Shown: positions 6,810-14,514, counted from the first letter of the stretch. The stretch is 24,541 bases of DNA from Actinomycetales bacterium (GCA_030149025.1 JASBSH010000002.1:1-24541), one strand, 5' to 3'. The notes: generated by a model not told the origin, from the letters alone. Numbers and translations: made by a program.

Positions 6810-8381
6810 TCATCCTGGCGGTGGGCGCTTACGTCGTCCCTGCCAGCCGGGGACCAGAGGCCGCGCGAACCTGGTGTAGGTCCGCCCCAGGGGACTCGTC
6901 CAGACGAAGTGCCCGGGTGCGGGCTGCTCCAACCGCCATCCGAGGTGCGTCTTGGCGTTGTGCCACCGGATGCAGGGCGAACCGAGGTTGTCGTGCGCCG
7001 TCGCCCCCGGCCGTCCCGTCGCGCCGGGCTCGTTGAAGTTGGTCGTGTGGTCGATCTGCGTACCGGTGGCGGGATGGTGGCACGCCGGGCCGATACACGT
7101 GGCGTCGCGCGTATGGACGTGGTCGCGAAGGTGCTTCGGGGGCCGGTACCGGCTGGTGCCGTAGTCCAGGGGGCCGCTGATCACCGGGTCTGCGGTCAGC
7201 CGGTCGAGCCTCGGGTCTCGCCCTACCTCATCGCCGAGCGCTCTTTCCCCGAGCGCTCCCCCGCCGGACGTTTCCTCCCCGAGCGCATCCTCGCCACACG
7301 CTCCCTCGCGAGGTGCCGGCATGAGGCTACTGTCGCGGTGGAGCAGCAGGCCGGTGTCGGGGTCGGCGACCAGTCGGCGCCACGGCACCTTGGCGGCCAG
7401 TCGCCGGACCGTCCGCGGGTCGACCGGACCGGCGCCCGGAAGGTGGGCCGGAAGGTCGCTCTCACCCGACAGCGTGTCGGCCGCCACGACGACCTGGACC
7501 TGCGCGAGTTGGGTCAGGATCTCGCTGGCCGGCACCAGTTCCGGGTTTCGTTCGTCGGCCTGTCCCGTGACCACGGCCGCCAGTGCGTCGGCCCTCAAGG
7601 CTGCGATCCCGCGGTCGTCGCTCCCGCCGTCCGCTCGGCTGGCGGCCGTCTTGGCCCTCTGCGCAGCACCGTTCAACGCGTGCCACACCGCAAAGGCGGT
7701 CATCGAGGGCAGGTCCGCCACCAGCCGGTGGCAGCCGGGTAGCGGTGAGGGCCTGAGCTGGACATCCCGCTCGCCCGTTCCCCTCTCCACTGCCTTGCTG
7801 GCGTGATCGGGGTCGAGCTCCGCCGCTTTCGACGCGAGGTGGCCATGAAGCTGCTGTCGGGTAGTCGTCGGGCCACAGCGGATCGCCTCGGCTTCCACCT
7901 TGCCGCGCAGGCCCTCGGGAAGGTCGCGAGTCACCTGGTCCAGCACGTCGAGCTGTGCCGCCGTGAGCCTCCCGTCCGCCAGACCGTCCACAGCGGCCGG
8001 CAGGCTGCGGGTACGACGAGCGTGGCCGACGAGAGCGGAAGCTGCGCGAGGAGCGATGCGCAGCACCGGCGCGAGCTCGTTCGCCGTCTTCCGCAGCGGA
8101 ACCGACTGCAGGTCCGCGGCGTCAGGGTGCAGGGCCTGGTCAAGGTCCTGGACTGCGGTCAGCCGCCCGGCCTGGCAGTAGCCGACCATCCGATCCCACG
8201 CCGCGACGACCTCAAGCTGCTCACGTTGAGAGATTTCTTCGAAGCGGCCCATCAGGTCCAGCACACCCACGAGCAGGTCCGGGCCGGGCTCTGCGGCGAG
8301 CAACGCAGCCACTTCAGGCCGCAGCATGGAGGCGCTCGGTGCCTCGTCTGCGATCCCTTCGACCTCCGCCGCGGTAGCCAT
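6810..8381 (-). CDS. DUF222 / HNH endonuclease-domain protein (13E12 type)
   Basis: The product is about 523 residues. The N-terminal two thirds is the DUF222 helical region (EVAALLAAEPGPDLLVGVLD ... GRLTAAQLDVLDQVTRDLPEG). The C-terminal HNH nuclease fold shows RDATCIGPACHHPATG, then IDHTTNF and HDNLGSPCIRWHNAKTH, with the paired cysteines and catalytic His/Asn/His. Such proteins are multicopy in actinobacteria and often treated as selfish or mobile; their cellular role is unknown. Between the two regions is a five-unit low-complexity stretch encoded by 15-bp repeats. I favour ATG 8381 because TACACT, a good -10 box, ends 7 nt before it; ATG 8411 (533 residues) is possible but has no ribosome-binding site. 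It interrupts the usual thrB-rho adjacency. Confidence 0.88.
   Translation of the reverse strand: MATAAEVEGIADEAPSASMLRPEVAALLAAEPGPDLLVGVLDLMGRFEEISQREQLEVVAAWDRMVGYCQAGRLTAVQDLDQALHPDAADLQSVPLRKTANELAPVLRIAPRAASALVGHARRTRSLPAAVDGLADGRLTAAQLDVLDQVTRDLPEGLRGKVEAEAIRCGPTTTRQQLHGHLASKAAELDPDHASKAVERGTGERDVQLRPSPLPGCHRLVADLPSMTAFAVWHALNGAAQRAKTAASRADGGSDDRGIAALRADALAAVVTGQADERNPELVPASEILTQLAQVQVVVAADTLSGESDLPAHLPGAGPVDPRTVRRLAAKVPWRRLVADPDTGLLLHRDSSLMPAPREGACGEDALGEETSGGGALGERALGDEVGRDPRLDRLTADPVISGPLDYGTSRYRPPKHLRDHVHTRDATCIGPACHHPATGTQIDHTTNFNEPGATGRPGATAHDNLGSPCIRWHNAKTHLGWRLEQPAPGHFVWTSPLGRTYTRFARPLVPGWQGRRKRPPPG
7231..7305. repeat. Five 15-bp tandem repeats inside the HNH gene
   Basis: Units at 7231, 7246, 7261, 7276 and 7291 follow TCCCCGAGCGCTCCC with changes; the third and fifth are most diverged. 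On the coding strand they give five-residue units such as ALGEE, ALGER and ALGDE in the linker between DUF222 and HNH. Confidence 0.75.
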
Positions 8382-8388
8382 GCGAACA

Positions 8389-8394
8389 AGTGTA
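8389..8394 (-). promoter_or_regulatory. -10 box for a leaderless HNH transcript
   Basis: TACACT on the minus strand matches TAnnnT exactly and is followed by 7 nt (TGTTCGC) and then the ATG at 8381. Transcription would begin at or within a base or two of the start codon. No good -35 box is seen. Confidence 0.4.
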
Positions 8395-8436
8395 CGACCG
8401 CCTACCGACATTTTCCGGGCGAACCGGGAATCCTGT

Positions 8437-8494
8437 GGACAACCGCTCCGGACCGCATGCCGAGACGCTGGACCGGGATTCCATGATCACCGGC
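8437..8494 (+). repeat. 58-bp direct repeat, copy 1
   Basis: This copy begins GGACAACCGCTCCGGACC and ends CCATGATCACCGGC. It is identical in all 58 positions to copy 2 and lies in the gap between thrB and the HNH gene. It carries the CATGATCACCG motif at 8482-8492. Confidence 0.95.
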
Positions 8495-8503
8495 GGGGGG
8501 ATG

Positions 8504-8561
8504 GGACAACCGCTCCGGACCGCATGCCGAGACGCTGGACCGGGATTCCATGATCACCGGC
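8504..8561 (+). repeat. 58-bp direct repeat, copy 2
   Basis: A perfect second copy of the 58-bp unit, 67 bp after the first and separated from it by GGGGGGATG. It ends 17 bp before the thrB stop. The motif CATGATCACCG is at 8549-8559. No open frame or convincing inverted repeat runs through the pair. Confidence 0.95.
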
Positions 8562-8578
8562 AGGGAGCTCGGACCGCG

Positions 8579-9505
8579 CTACACCCGCGTCAACAACGCC
8601 CCGTGAAGGTCGATCCCCGGCGCCCGCACCTCCCAGCCGGCACCGGCGACGTCCCGCACCCGCTGCTCGACCCGATCGTCGGACGCACCCAGCACCAAGA
8701 GGCTGGGGCCGGCGCCGGAGACCACCGCGGCCAGGCCTGCTGACCGCAAAGCCTCCAACAGAGTGGCGGTCTCCGGCATCGCGGATGCCCGGTACCCCTG
8801 GTGCAGCTTCTCCTGGGTCGCGGGGAGCAGCAGGTCGGGCCGCCGGGTCATCGCCTCCACCAACAAGGCAGCCCGGCCGGCCGTGAAGGCGGCGTCGGCG
8901 TGCGGCACGAGCCCGGGGAGCATCGCCCGCGCACGCGCCGTCGCCAGCTCCTCGTCCGGGATGCAGAGGACCGCAACGATTTCCGGGTGCGGCTCCACGC
9001 GCACGGCCCGCGTCCCTCCTGGTCCCGACCACCCGATCGTCAGGCCGCCGAGCAGGCTGGCCGATGCGTTGTCCGGGTGACCCTCCAGGTCGCTTGCCAC
9101 CTCGACGACCGTGACGTCGTCCAGCAGCTCCGGCTGCTGCAGCAGGCCACGCCCGGCGACCACGCCGGCCACCACCGCGGTCGCGGACGACCCGACACCG
9201 CGCCCGTGAGGCACCCTGTTCCTGCAGCGAAGCCGCAGCCCCGGCTGTCCCGCACCGACACGTTCGAGGGCCGCGCGCACCGAGCGCACCACCAGGTGGT
9301 CCTCGCCGGCGGCGACCCGGCCGGCTCCCTCGCCCACGACCTCCACCTCGACCCCCGGCTCGGCGAACGCGGTCACCTCGACCTCGTCGTACACCCTCAG
9401 GGCGAGCCCGACGGCGTCGAATCCGGGACCGAGGTTCGCGCTGGACCCGGGGACCCGGACGGTGACCGGCTCTCCCAGGCGGAGGGCCTCGAAGACCTCA
9501 CCCAT
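8579..9505 (-). CDS. thrB: Homoserine kinase
   Basis: ThrB phosphorylates homoserine with ATP to O-phosphohomoserine, the substrate of ThrC. The 308-residue product is normal for the GHMP kinase family: N-terminal VRVPGSSANLGPGFDAVGLA, then the phosphate-binding loop PHGRGVGSSA (99-108), and the C-terminal glycine motif (AAVVSGAGPSLLVLG). The ATG at 9505 lies inside the end of thrC; the two frames overlap by 8 bp, so translation is probably coupled. It is the last gene of hom-thrC-thrB, and is followed by 58-bp repeats rather than an evident hairpin. Confidence 0.96.
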   Translation of the reverse strand: MGEVFEALRLGEPVTVRVPGSSANLGPGFDAVGLALRVYDEVEVTAFAEPGVEVEVVGEGAGRVAAGEDHLVVRSVRAALERVGAGQPGLRLRCRNRVPHGRGVGSSATAVVAGVVAGRGLLQQPELLDDVTVVEVASDLEGHPDNASASLLGGLTIGWSGPGGTRAVRVEPHPEIVAVLCIPDEELATARARAMLPGLVPHADAAFTAGRAALLVEAMTRRPDLLLPATQEKLHQGYRASAMPETATLLEALRSAGLAAVVSGAGPSLLVLGASDDRVEQRVRDVAGAGWEVRAPGIDLHGALLTRV

Positions 9506-10577
9506 CGCCCAGCAGACCGAGTGCTGCGGCTGCGCTCATCGCGTCGACGGGCACACGCACGGGTGCGACTTCGCCCCCGTCAGCTCCGCGCAGCGCCCAC
9601 TGCGGGTCCTTGAGTCCGTGCCCGGTCACGGTGATCACGACCCGCTGGCCCGGTGCCAGCTGCCCGGCCGCGTGCCGCTTCAACAACCCCGCGACACCGG
9701 CCGCAGAAGCCGGCTCGACGAAGACCCCGTCGCGGCTGGACAACTGGCGCTGAGCGGTGAGGATCTGCTCGTCCGTCACCGAGTCGATCACTCCGCCGGA
9801 CTCGTCCCGGGCGTGTTCGGCCTGCTGCCAGGAGGCCGGGTTGCCGATCCGGATCGCGGTCGCGATCGTCTCCGGGTGGTCGACGGGGTGGCCGAGCACG
9901 ATCGGTGCGGCACCCGCCGCCTGAAAACCCCACATCTCCGGCCGCCTGGCGGCCGTCCCGTGGTGGAAGTACTCGGTGTAGCCCTTCCAGTAGGCCGTGA
10001 TGTTGCCGGCGTTGCCGACGGGCAGGCAGTGGATGTCCGGCGCGAAACCGAGCGCGTCGACGATCTCGAACGCCGCGGTCTTCTGCCCCTCGATCCGGTA
10101 CGGGTTGACTGAGTTCACCAGCTCGACCGGGTACGCCTCGGCCAGCTTACGAGCCAGGGTGAGGCAGTCGTCGAAGTTGCCCTCGACCTGCAGCAGGGTG
10201 GCGCCGTGGGCGATCGCCTGGCTCAGCTTGCCCATCGCGATCTTGCCGTCCGGAACCAGTACCCCACAGGCCATGCCGGCCGCGGTCGCGTAGGCGGCAG
10301 CCGATGCCGACGTGTTGCCCGTCGACGCACAGATCACCGCCCGCGCTCCACGGCCCGCGGCGTGCGAGATAGCGGTCGTCATGCCGCGGTCCTTGAACGA
10401 GCCCGTCGGGTTACAGCCCTCGACCTTCACCCACACGTCACAACCGGTGACCTCGGACAGATGCCGTGCCTTCACCAGCGGCGTGCCGCCCTCCCCCAGC
10501 GTCACGACCCGTGTCGCCACCTCGTCCGGCAGCCGGTCCCGGTACTCCTCGATGACGCCGCGCCAGAGCTCTGCCAC
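9498..10577 (-). CDS. thrC: Threonine synthase
   Basis: ThrC converts O-phosphohomoserine to threonine with pyridoxal phosphate. The PLP lysine is Lys62 in NPTGSFKDRGM, followed by the phosphate-binding region ICASTGNTSASAAAYA and the glycine loop LPVGNAGNI. The 359-residue length matches the short actinobacterial enzyme (about 360 in M. tuberculosis). The frame stays open upstream to 11138 inside hom, but that extension is a shadow. GTG 10577 is chosen because GGAAGG lies exactly 8 nt upstream; GTG 10586 would touch that site. The start lies 1 nt downstream of the hom stop, and the 3' end overlaps thrB. Confidence 0.96.
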   Translation of the reverse strand: MAELWRGVIEEYRDRLPDEVATRVVTLGEGGTPLVKARHLSEVTGCDVWVKVEGCNPTGSFKDRGMTTAISHAAGRGARAVICASTGNTSASAAAYATAAGMACGVLVPDGKIAMGKLSQAIAHGATLLQVEGNFDDCLTLARKLAEAYPVELVNSVNPYRIEGQKTAAFEIVDALGFAPDIHCLPVGNAGNITAYWKGYTEYFHHGTAARRPEMWGFQAAGAAPIVLGHPVDHPETIATAIRIGNPASWQQAEHARDESGGVIDSVTDEQILTAQRQLSSRDGVFVEPASAAGVAGLLKRHAAGQLAPGQRVVITVTGHGLKDPQWALRGADGGEVAPVRVPVDAMSAAAALGLLGDG

Positions 10578-10578
10578 G

Positions 10579-11910
10579 TCACTCACCTTCCACGCGCAGG
10601 ACGGACGCGACGGCGTCGACCACGTCCAGCTTCTCGAGCGCGGACACAGTCGCCGCGAGCGCGGCGTCCGGCGCCGAGTGGGTGACGACCACCAGCGCGG
10701 CGCGGGACGAGGCACCCGCGTGCGTGTCGTCGTCCATGTCCTCGGTGGGGATGAGCGTCTGCCGGACCGTTTCGATGGAGACCTCGTGCTCGGCGAAGAC
10801 GGCGGCGATCTTGGCGAGCACGCCGGGGACGTCTGCCACGTCCAGCCGGACGTGGTACCGAGTGCGGACGGCGCCCATCGGCAACATGGGAAGCTCGGCA
10901 TAGCTGGACTCGCCGGGGCCGTGGCCTCCGGCCACGCGGTGTCGCGCGACCGCGACCACGTCACCGAGGACGGCGCTCGCGGTGGGCTGCCCACCGGCAC
11001 CCTGCCCGTAGAACATGAGCGACCCGGCCGCCTCGGCGTCGATGAAGACGGCGTTGTAGGCCCCCCGCACGCCGGCCAGCGGATGGCTACGGTCAAGCAT
11101 CGCGGGGTGCACCCGCACGGACACGGCCTCGTCGTCACCGGAGCCGGACCGCTCGCAGATCGCCAGCAGCTTCACGACACAGCCGGCGGCCTTGGCGGCC
11201 GCGACGTCCGCGGCCGTCACCTCGGTGATGCCCTCGCGGTGGACGTCACCGACGGCGACCCGGGTGTGGAACGCGAGCGAGGCCAGGATGGCGGCCTTGG
11301 CGGCCGCGTCGAAGCCCTCGACGTCCGCAGTCGGGTCCGCCTCGGCGTATCCGAGCGCCTGTGCCTGCTGCACCGCCTCGTCGAAACCCGCTCCGGTGGT
11401 GTCCATCTGGTCCAGCACGTAGTTGGTGGTGCCGTTGACGATGCCGAGCACCCGACGCACCTTGTCACCGGCGAGGGACTCGCGCACGGGCCGCACCAAC
11501 GGGATCGCGCCGGCGACGGCGGCCTCGAAGTAGAGGTCGACGCCCTGCCGGTCGGCGGCCTCGTACAGCGTCGGCCCGTCCTCGGCGAGCAGGGCCTTGT
11601 TGGCGGTGACGACCGACGCGCCGTTCGCCATTGCCTCCAGGATGAGGGTGCGCGCCGGCTCGATCCCGCCGATCACCTCGATGACGATGTCGGCCTGCTG
11701 GACGAGAGCGTGGCCGTCGGTGGTGAACAGCCCCGAATCCACGTCGAGGTCGCGGCGCCGGTCCGGCCGGCGGACGGCGATGCCGACCAGCTCCAGCGGC
11801 GCACCCACCCGGGACCGCAGCTCGTCGGCGTGCCGAGTGAGCAGCCTGGCCACCTCGGTACCGACCACCCCGCACCCGAGCAGGGCGACCTTGAGCGGCT
11901 GCAGACCCAC
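10579..11910 (-). CDS. hom: Homoserine dehydrogenase
   Basis: Hom reduces aspartate semialdehyde to homoserine, the branch point to threonine, isoleucine and methionine. The NAD(P)-binding Rossmann loop is GCGVVG (12-17). The catalytic part has GGIEPARTLILEAMANGASV ... VTANKALLAEDG, and NGTTNYVLDQM. A C-terminal ACT domain (YHVRLDVADVPGVLAKIAAVF, from about residue 350) is the usual site of threonine feedback inhibition. The frame is open to 12012, but GTG 11910 has GGAGGT with a 5-nt spacer and gives 443 residues, the family length. In mycobacteria lysA precedes this gene; here hpd lies upstream, so the cluster edge differs. Confidence 0.96.
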   Translation of the reverse strand: MGLQPLKVALLGCGVVGTEVARLLTRHADELRSRVGAPLELVGIAVRRPDRRRDLDVDSGLFTTDGHALVQQADIVIEVIGGIEPARTLILEAMANGASVVTANKALLAEDGPTLYEAADRQGVDLYFEAAVAGAIPLVRPVRESLAGDKVRRVLGIVNGTTNYVLDQMDTTGAGFDEAVQQAQALGYAEADPTADVEGFDAAAKAAILASLAFHTRVAVGDVHREGITEVTAADVAAAKAAGCVVKLLAICERSGSGDDEAVSVRVHPAMLDRSHPLAGVRGAYNAVFIDAEAAGSLMFYGQGAGGQPTASAVLGDVVAVARHRVAGGHGPGESSYAELPMLPMGAVRTRYHVRLDVADVPGVLAKIAAVFAEHEVSIETVRQTLIPTEDMDDDTHAGASSRAALVVVTHSAPDAALAATVSALEKLDVVDAVASVLRVEGE

Positions 11911-12080
11911 GGCTGACCTCCAGGTGTTGCGACGTCTCAACCGCAGATGTTCTCGCGGTTCCGCTTCATGGACGGACGACGTCCCGCCATCCGGACACGA
12001 CCGGCTCGGCACCGGCGGCTGCGAGGAGCGCGAAGCTCGGCGGTTGAGCCGAGATCACCCTACTTCCCGGCCGGGACAGC
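11911..12080 (-). other. Upstream region of hom, with hairpin and small ORF
   Basis: This gap holds the hom ribosome-binding site (GGAGGT, 11921-11916), a hairpin CTCGGC/GCCGAG with a 6-nt loop (12036-12053), and a 17-codon frame MAGRRPSMKRNRENICG (11990 to stop at 11937). The small frame has no run of Thr or Ile codons, so it is not a classical threonine attenuator leader. I see no confident promoter. Confidence 0.25.
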
Positions 12081-12119
12081 GGATCCCGCCACCCGACGGG
12101 GCGCCGGGCGGCGGGATCC
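12081..12119 (-). terminator. Terminator after hpd
   Basis: GGATCCCGCC (12081-12090) and GGCGGGATCC (12110-12119) form a perfect 10-bp stem, with CCCG/CGGG pairing further in. It lies 33 bp past the hpd stop on the minus strand. The motif CATGATCACCG overlaps its base at 12120-12130. There is no clear T-run, as is common for terminators in high-GC actinobacteria. Confidence 0.65.
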
Positions 12120-12151
12120 CATGATCACCGGGTGAAGGGTCACATCGAGGG

Positions 12152-13390
12152 TCAGAGGTTGCCGCGCCGCTCCTGCTCCCGCTCGATGGCCTCGAACAGC
12201 GCCTTGAAGTTGCCCTTGCCGAAGCCGAGGGACCCGTGGCGCTCGATGAGCTCGAAGAAGACGGTCGGGCGGTCCTGCACGGGCTTGGTGAAGATCTGCA
12301 GGAGGTAGCCGTCCTCGTCGCGGTCGACGAGGATCCCGCGCTTCTGCAGCTCCTCGACCGGCACCCGGACCTCGCCGATGCGTGCGCGCAGCTCCGGGTC
12401 CTCGTAGTAGGAGTCCGGGGTGGAGAGGAACTCCACGCCTTCGGCCCGCATGGCGTCGACGGTCATGAGGATGTCGTTGGTCGCCAGCGCGAGGTGCTGG
12501 GCGCCCGGTCCGCGGTAGAACTCCAGGTACTCGTCGATCTGGCTCTTCTTCTTGGCGATCGCCGGCTCGTTGAGCGGGAACTTGACGCGGTGGTTGCCGT
12601 TGGCGACGACCTTGCTCATCAGCGCCGAGTAGTCGGTGGCGATGTCGTCACCGATGAACTCCGCCATGTTCACGAAGCCCATCACCTTGTTGTAGAACGC
12701 GACCCACTCGTCCATCTTGCCGAGCTCGACGTTGCCGACCACGTGGTCGAGAGCCTGGAACAGTCGCTTCGGAGCGCCCGGCCGGCGCTGGTAGGTCGAG
12801 CGGCGCTCGACGTAGCCGGGCAGGTACACCCCGGCGTAGTCGCCCCGCTGCACGAGCGTGTGGCGGGTGTCCCCGTAGGCGGCGATGGCCGCCAGGCGCA
12901 CGGTGCCGTGCTCGTCGCTCACGTCGTGCGGTTCCTCGAGCACCGTGGCGCCCATGGCGCGGGCGTGCTCGATGCACGTGTCCACGTCCGGAACCTCGAG
13001 GGAGATGTCGACGACGCCGTCGCCGTGCTTGCGGACGTGGTCGTGCAGCGGGCTGCCCGGGTCCACGCCGCCCTTCACGACGAACTTGATCGAGCCGCTC
13101 TTCAGGACGAACGCCTTGTGGTCGCGGTTGCCGTTCTCGGGGCCCGAATAGCCGATGAGCTCCATCCCGAACGCGGACTCGTAGTAGTGAGCGGCCTGGG
13201 TGGCGTTGCCGACCGCGAAGACGATGGCGTCCCATCCGGTCACGGGGAAGGGGTCGGTGCTCGAGTCGTACTCGACGAGCCCGACGAGCTGCTTCAGCTG
13301 GTTCAGGTCGAGCTCGGCCTGGCGCTCCTCCGCGGTGAGCTCGACCTTGGCCTCGGTCTCGGGATGCATGGTCTCGGGGTGCGTGGTCAC
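12152..13390 (-). CDS. hpd: 4-hydroxyphenylpyruvate dioxygenase
   Basis: The enzyme uses Fe(II) and O2 to convert 4-hydroxyphenylpyruvate to homogentisate in tyrosine degradation. It has two vicinal-oxygen-chelate halves. The iron ligands are His216 (ALDHVVGNV), His299 (AQHLALAT) and Glu380 (VFFELIERHG). The C-terminal helix GFGKGNFKALFEAIEREQ, which closes the active site, is intact, and the 412-residue length is a little over the usual 360-400 because of a short acidic N-terminus. GTG 13390 has a perfect AGGAGG with a 5-nt spacer. It is divergent from an Lrp/AsnC-type regulator with a 140-bp shared control region. A 3-hydroxylating 4-hydroxymandelate synthase is related, but the C-terminal sequence reads as hpd. 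Confidence 0.96.
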   Translation of the reverse strand: MTTHPETMHPETEAKVELTAEERQAELDLNQLKQLVGLVEYDSSTDPFPVTGWDAIVFAVGNATQAAHYYESAFGMELIGYSGPENGNRDHKAFVLKSGSIKFVVKGGVDPGSPLHDHVRKHGDGVVDISLEVPDVDTCIEHARAMGATVLEEPHDVSDEHGTVRLAAIAAYGDTRHTLVQRGDYAGVYLPGYVERRSTYQRRPGAPKRLFQALDHVVGNVELGKMDEWVAFYNKVMGFVNMAEFIGDDIATDYSALMSKVVANGNHRVKFPLNEPAIAKKKSQIDEYLEFYRGPGAQHLALATNDILMTVDAMRAEGVEFLSTPDSYYEDPELRARIGEVRVPVEELQKRGILVDRDEDGYLLQIFTKPVQDRPTVFFELIERHGSLGFGKGNFKALFEAIEREQERRGNL

Positions 13391-13485
13391 AGCTTCCTCC
13401 TGATGTGCTGAGGCACGGGGGTGGGGTGTGTCCCAACTCTCGCCAGCGACGCCTGGCTGGGCAAGACGACAGCAGCATGCTGAAC

Positions 13486-13498
13486 ATCTTGTACAGAT
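13486..13498. promoter_or_regulatory. Possible operator between hpd and the Lrp regulator
   Basis: ATCTTGTACAGAT has the palindromic core TGTACA (13490-13495) flanked by ATC and GAT. It lies about 90 bp before hpd and 33 bp before the regulator start, where an autoregulating Lrp/AsnC protein could bind. This is a pattern match only. Confidence 0.3.
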
Positions 13499-13517
13499 TT
13501 ACGACGAGGGTGGCCGT

Positions 13518-13523
13518 CATACT
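13518..13523 (+). promoter_or_regulatory. -10 box for a leaderless regulator transcript
   Basis: CATACT lies 7 nt (GGTCAAC) before the ATG at 13531, and no ribosome-binding site is visible before that ATG. Transcription would start at the A of the start codon. The -35 region (around AGATTT) is weak. Confidence 0.4.
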
Positions 13524-13530
13524 GGTCAAC

Positions 13531-14043
13531 ATGACCAGTGATGGAGGCAGCATCGACAGGCGCGGCATCGATGCCCTGGACGCCGCCCTGATCGAGCTGT
13601 TCGACACCGAGCCCCGGATCGGTGTGCTCGAGGCATCGCGACGCCTGAATGTGGCACGCGGGACCGTGCAGGCGCGGCTCGATCGGCTGCAGCGCACCGG
13701 CGTCATCCGAGGATTCGGCCCCGAGATCGACGCGGCCGCCGCGGGCTACCCGGTGACGGCCTTCTGCACGCTGGAGATCCGCCAGGGCCGCGGCCACGAC
13801 GTCGTCACCTCACATCTCGCCGCCATCCCGGAGGTGCTCGAGGCCTACACGATCACCGGCGCGGGCGATCTGCTTGTCCGCGTGGTGGCGCGCTCCAACG
13901 CCGACCTGCAGCGCGTCATCGACGCCGTGGTGGACGACGAGAACGTCCTGCGGACCTCCACCGTCATCGCCCTGCAGACCCAGATCCCTTATCGCACGCT
14001 GCCGCTGGTCAGGTCGGCTGCAGCCGGCGACCCGAATAGCTGA
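13531..14043 (+). CDS. Lrp/AsnC family transcriptional regulator
   Basis: The 170-residue protein has an N-terminal winged helix-turn-helix (DALDAALIELFDTEPRIGVL, then EASRRLNVARGTVQARLDRLQ) and a C-terminal RAM/ACT-like ligand domain (AFCTLEIRQGRGHDVVTSHL ... AYTITGAGDLLVRVVA). The frame is open upstream from 13405, but ATG 13531 matches the family start and follows a -10 box. It is divergent from hpd, so I infer that it controls tyrosine or aromatic amino acid degradation; adjacent Lrp-type genes beside hpd are common in actinobacteria. The ligand is unknown. Confidence 0.92.
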   Translation: MTSDGGSIDRRGIDALDAALIELFDTEPRIGVLEASRRLNVARGTVQARLDRLQRTGVIRGFGPEIDAAAAGYPVTAFCTLEIRQGRGHDVVTSHLAAIPEVLEAYTITGAGDLLVRVVARSNADLQRVIDAVVDDENVLRTSTVIALQTQIPYRTLPLVRSAAAGDPNS

Positions 14044-14145
14044 TCACGAGCCTCACCACAGTGCCGGACGGCGCCACGCAAGGGAGCCTTTTGCCTCCCG
14101 TTCCCGCTGTGTGACAACGTGGAAGCGAGGCCGGACCGCGGCCTC

Positions 14146-14187
14146 CCGGACGAGGGGTGCCGTACCCGGTGTGCGACAAGACGGCCC
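14146..14187 (+). promoter_or_regulatory. Guanidine-III (ykkC-III) riboswitch
   Basis: The segment contains CCGGACGAGG (14146-14155), TGCCGTACCCGGT (14158-14170) and GACAAGACGGC (14175-14185), the conserved blocks of the ykkC-III class, in order and spacing. CCGG (14146) can pair with CCGG (14166), and GCCGT with ACGGC, giving the known compact pseudoknot. The 3' strand ends at the ribosome-binding site GAGGAGG (14188-14194) of the exporter, so guanidine binding would act on translation initiation. Recognition is from recall of the consensus; no covariance search was run. Confidence 0.9.
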
Positions 14188-14199
14188 GAGGAGGCTGTC

Positions 14200-14514
14200 G
14201 TGTCGTGGTTCGTCCTGATCCTGTCCGGTGTGCTCGAAGCGGTGTGGGCGACCGCCCTGGGCAAGTCCGAGGGCTTCAGCAAGCTCGGTCCCTCGCTGGC
14301 GTTCGGGGTCGCTCTGGTCGCGAGCATGGGCGGCCTCGCCTACGCAATGCGAGACCTGCCGGTCGGCACGGCGTACGCGGTCTGGGTCGGTATCGGGGCG
14401 GTGCTGACCGTCGCGTACGCGATGGCCACCGGTGAGGAGACCGTGTCCGTGTTGAAGCTGGTCTTCCTGGCGATGATCGTGGGCGGCGTGGTGGGCCTCA
14501 AGCTGTCGGCCTGA
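14200..14514 (+). CDS. gdx: Guanidinium exporter, small multidrug resistance family (Gdx/SugE)
   Basis: The 104-residue four-helix membrane protein exports guanidinium in exchange for protons as an antiparallel dimer. The family's proton/substrate glutamate is Glu13 (GVLEAVWATALG), with Trp16, Ser42, Tyr59 and Trp62 (PVGTAYAVWVGIG), the set that marks guanidinium exporters rather than EmrE-type multidrug pumps. GTG 14200 is supported by GAGGAGG and a 5-nt spacer; upstream in-frame codons belong to the riboswitch. The riboswitch directly upstream independently supports the guanidine role. It is a single-gene unit, convergent with the IclR gene. Only one SMR subunit is present, as expected for homodimeric Gdx. 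Confidence 0.95.
   Translation: MSWFVLILSGVLEAVWATALGKSEGFSKLGPSLAFGVALVASMGGLAYAMRDLPVGTAYAVWVGIGAVLTVAYAMATGEETVSVLKLVFLAMIVGGVVGLKLSA

Noticed and set aside
8437..8561. 58-bp repeats as a CRISPR array or insertion-sequence ends
   Set aside because: There are only two copies with a 9-bp gap, they are direct rather than inverted, and no transposase or cas gene is near.
9498..11138. 546-residue frame for thrC
   Set aside because: The upstream 187 residues overlap hom in another frame and look like shadow sequence; GTG 10577 has a well-spaced GGAAGG and gives the family length.
10312..11916. 534-residue plus-strand frame opposite hom and thrC
   Set aside because: It lies antisense to two certain genes and shows no domain motif or ribosome-binding site.
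11937..11990. 17-codon frame upstream of hom as a threonine attenuator leader
   Set aside because: It has no Thr or Ile codon run and no competing hairpins with a terminator, so it is only mentioned as a possible small frame.
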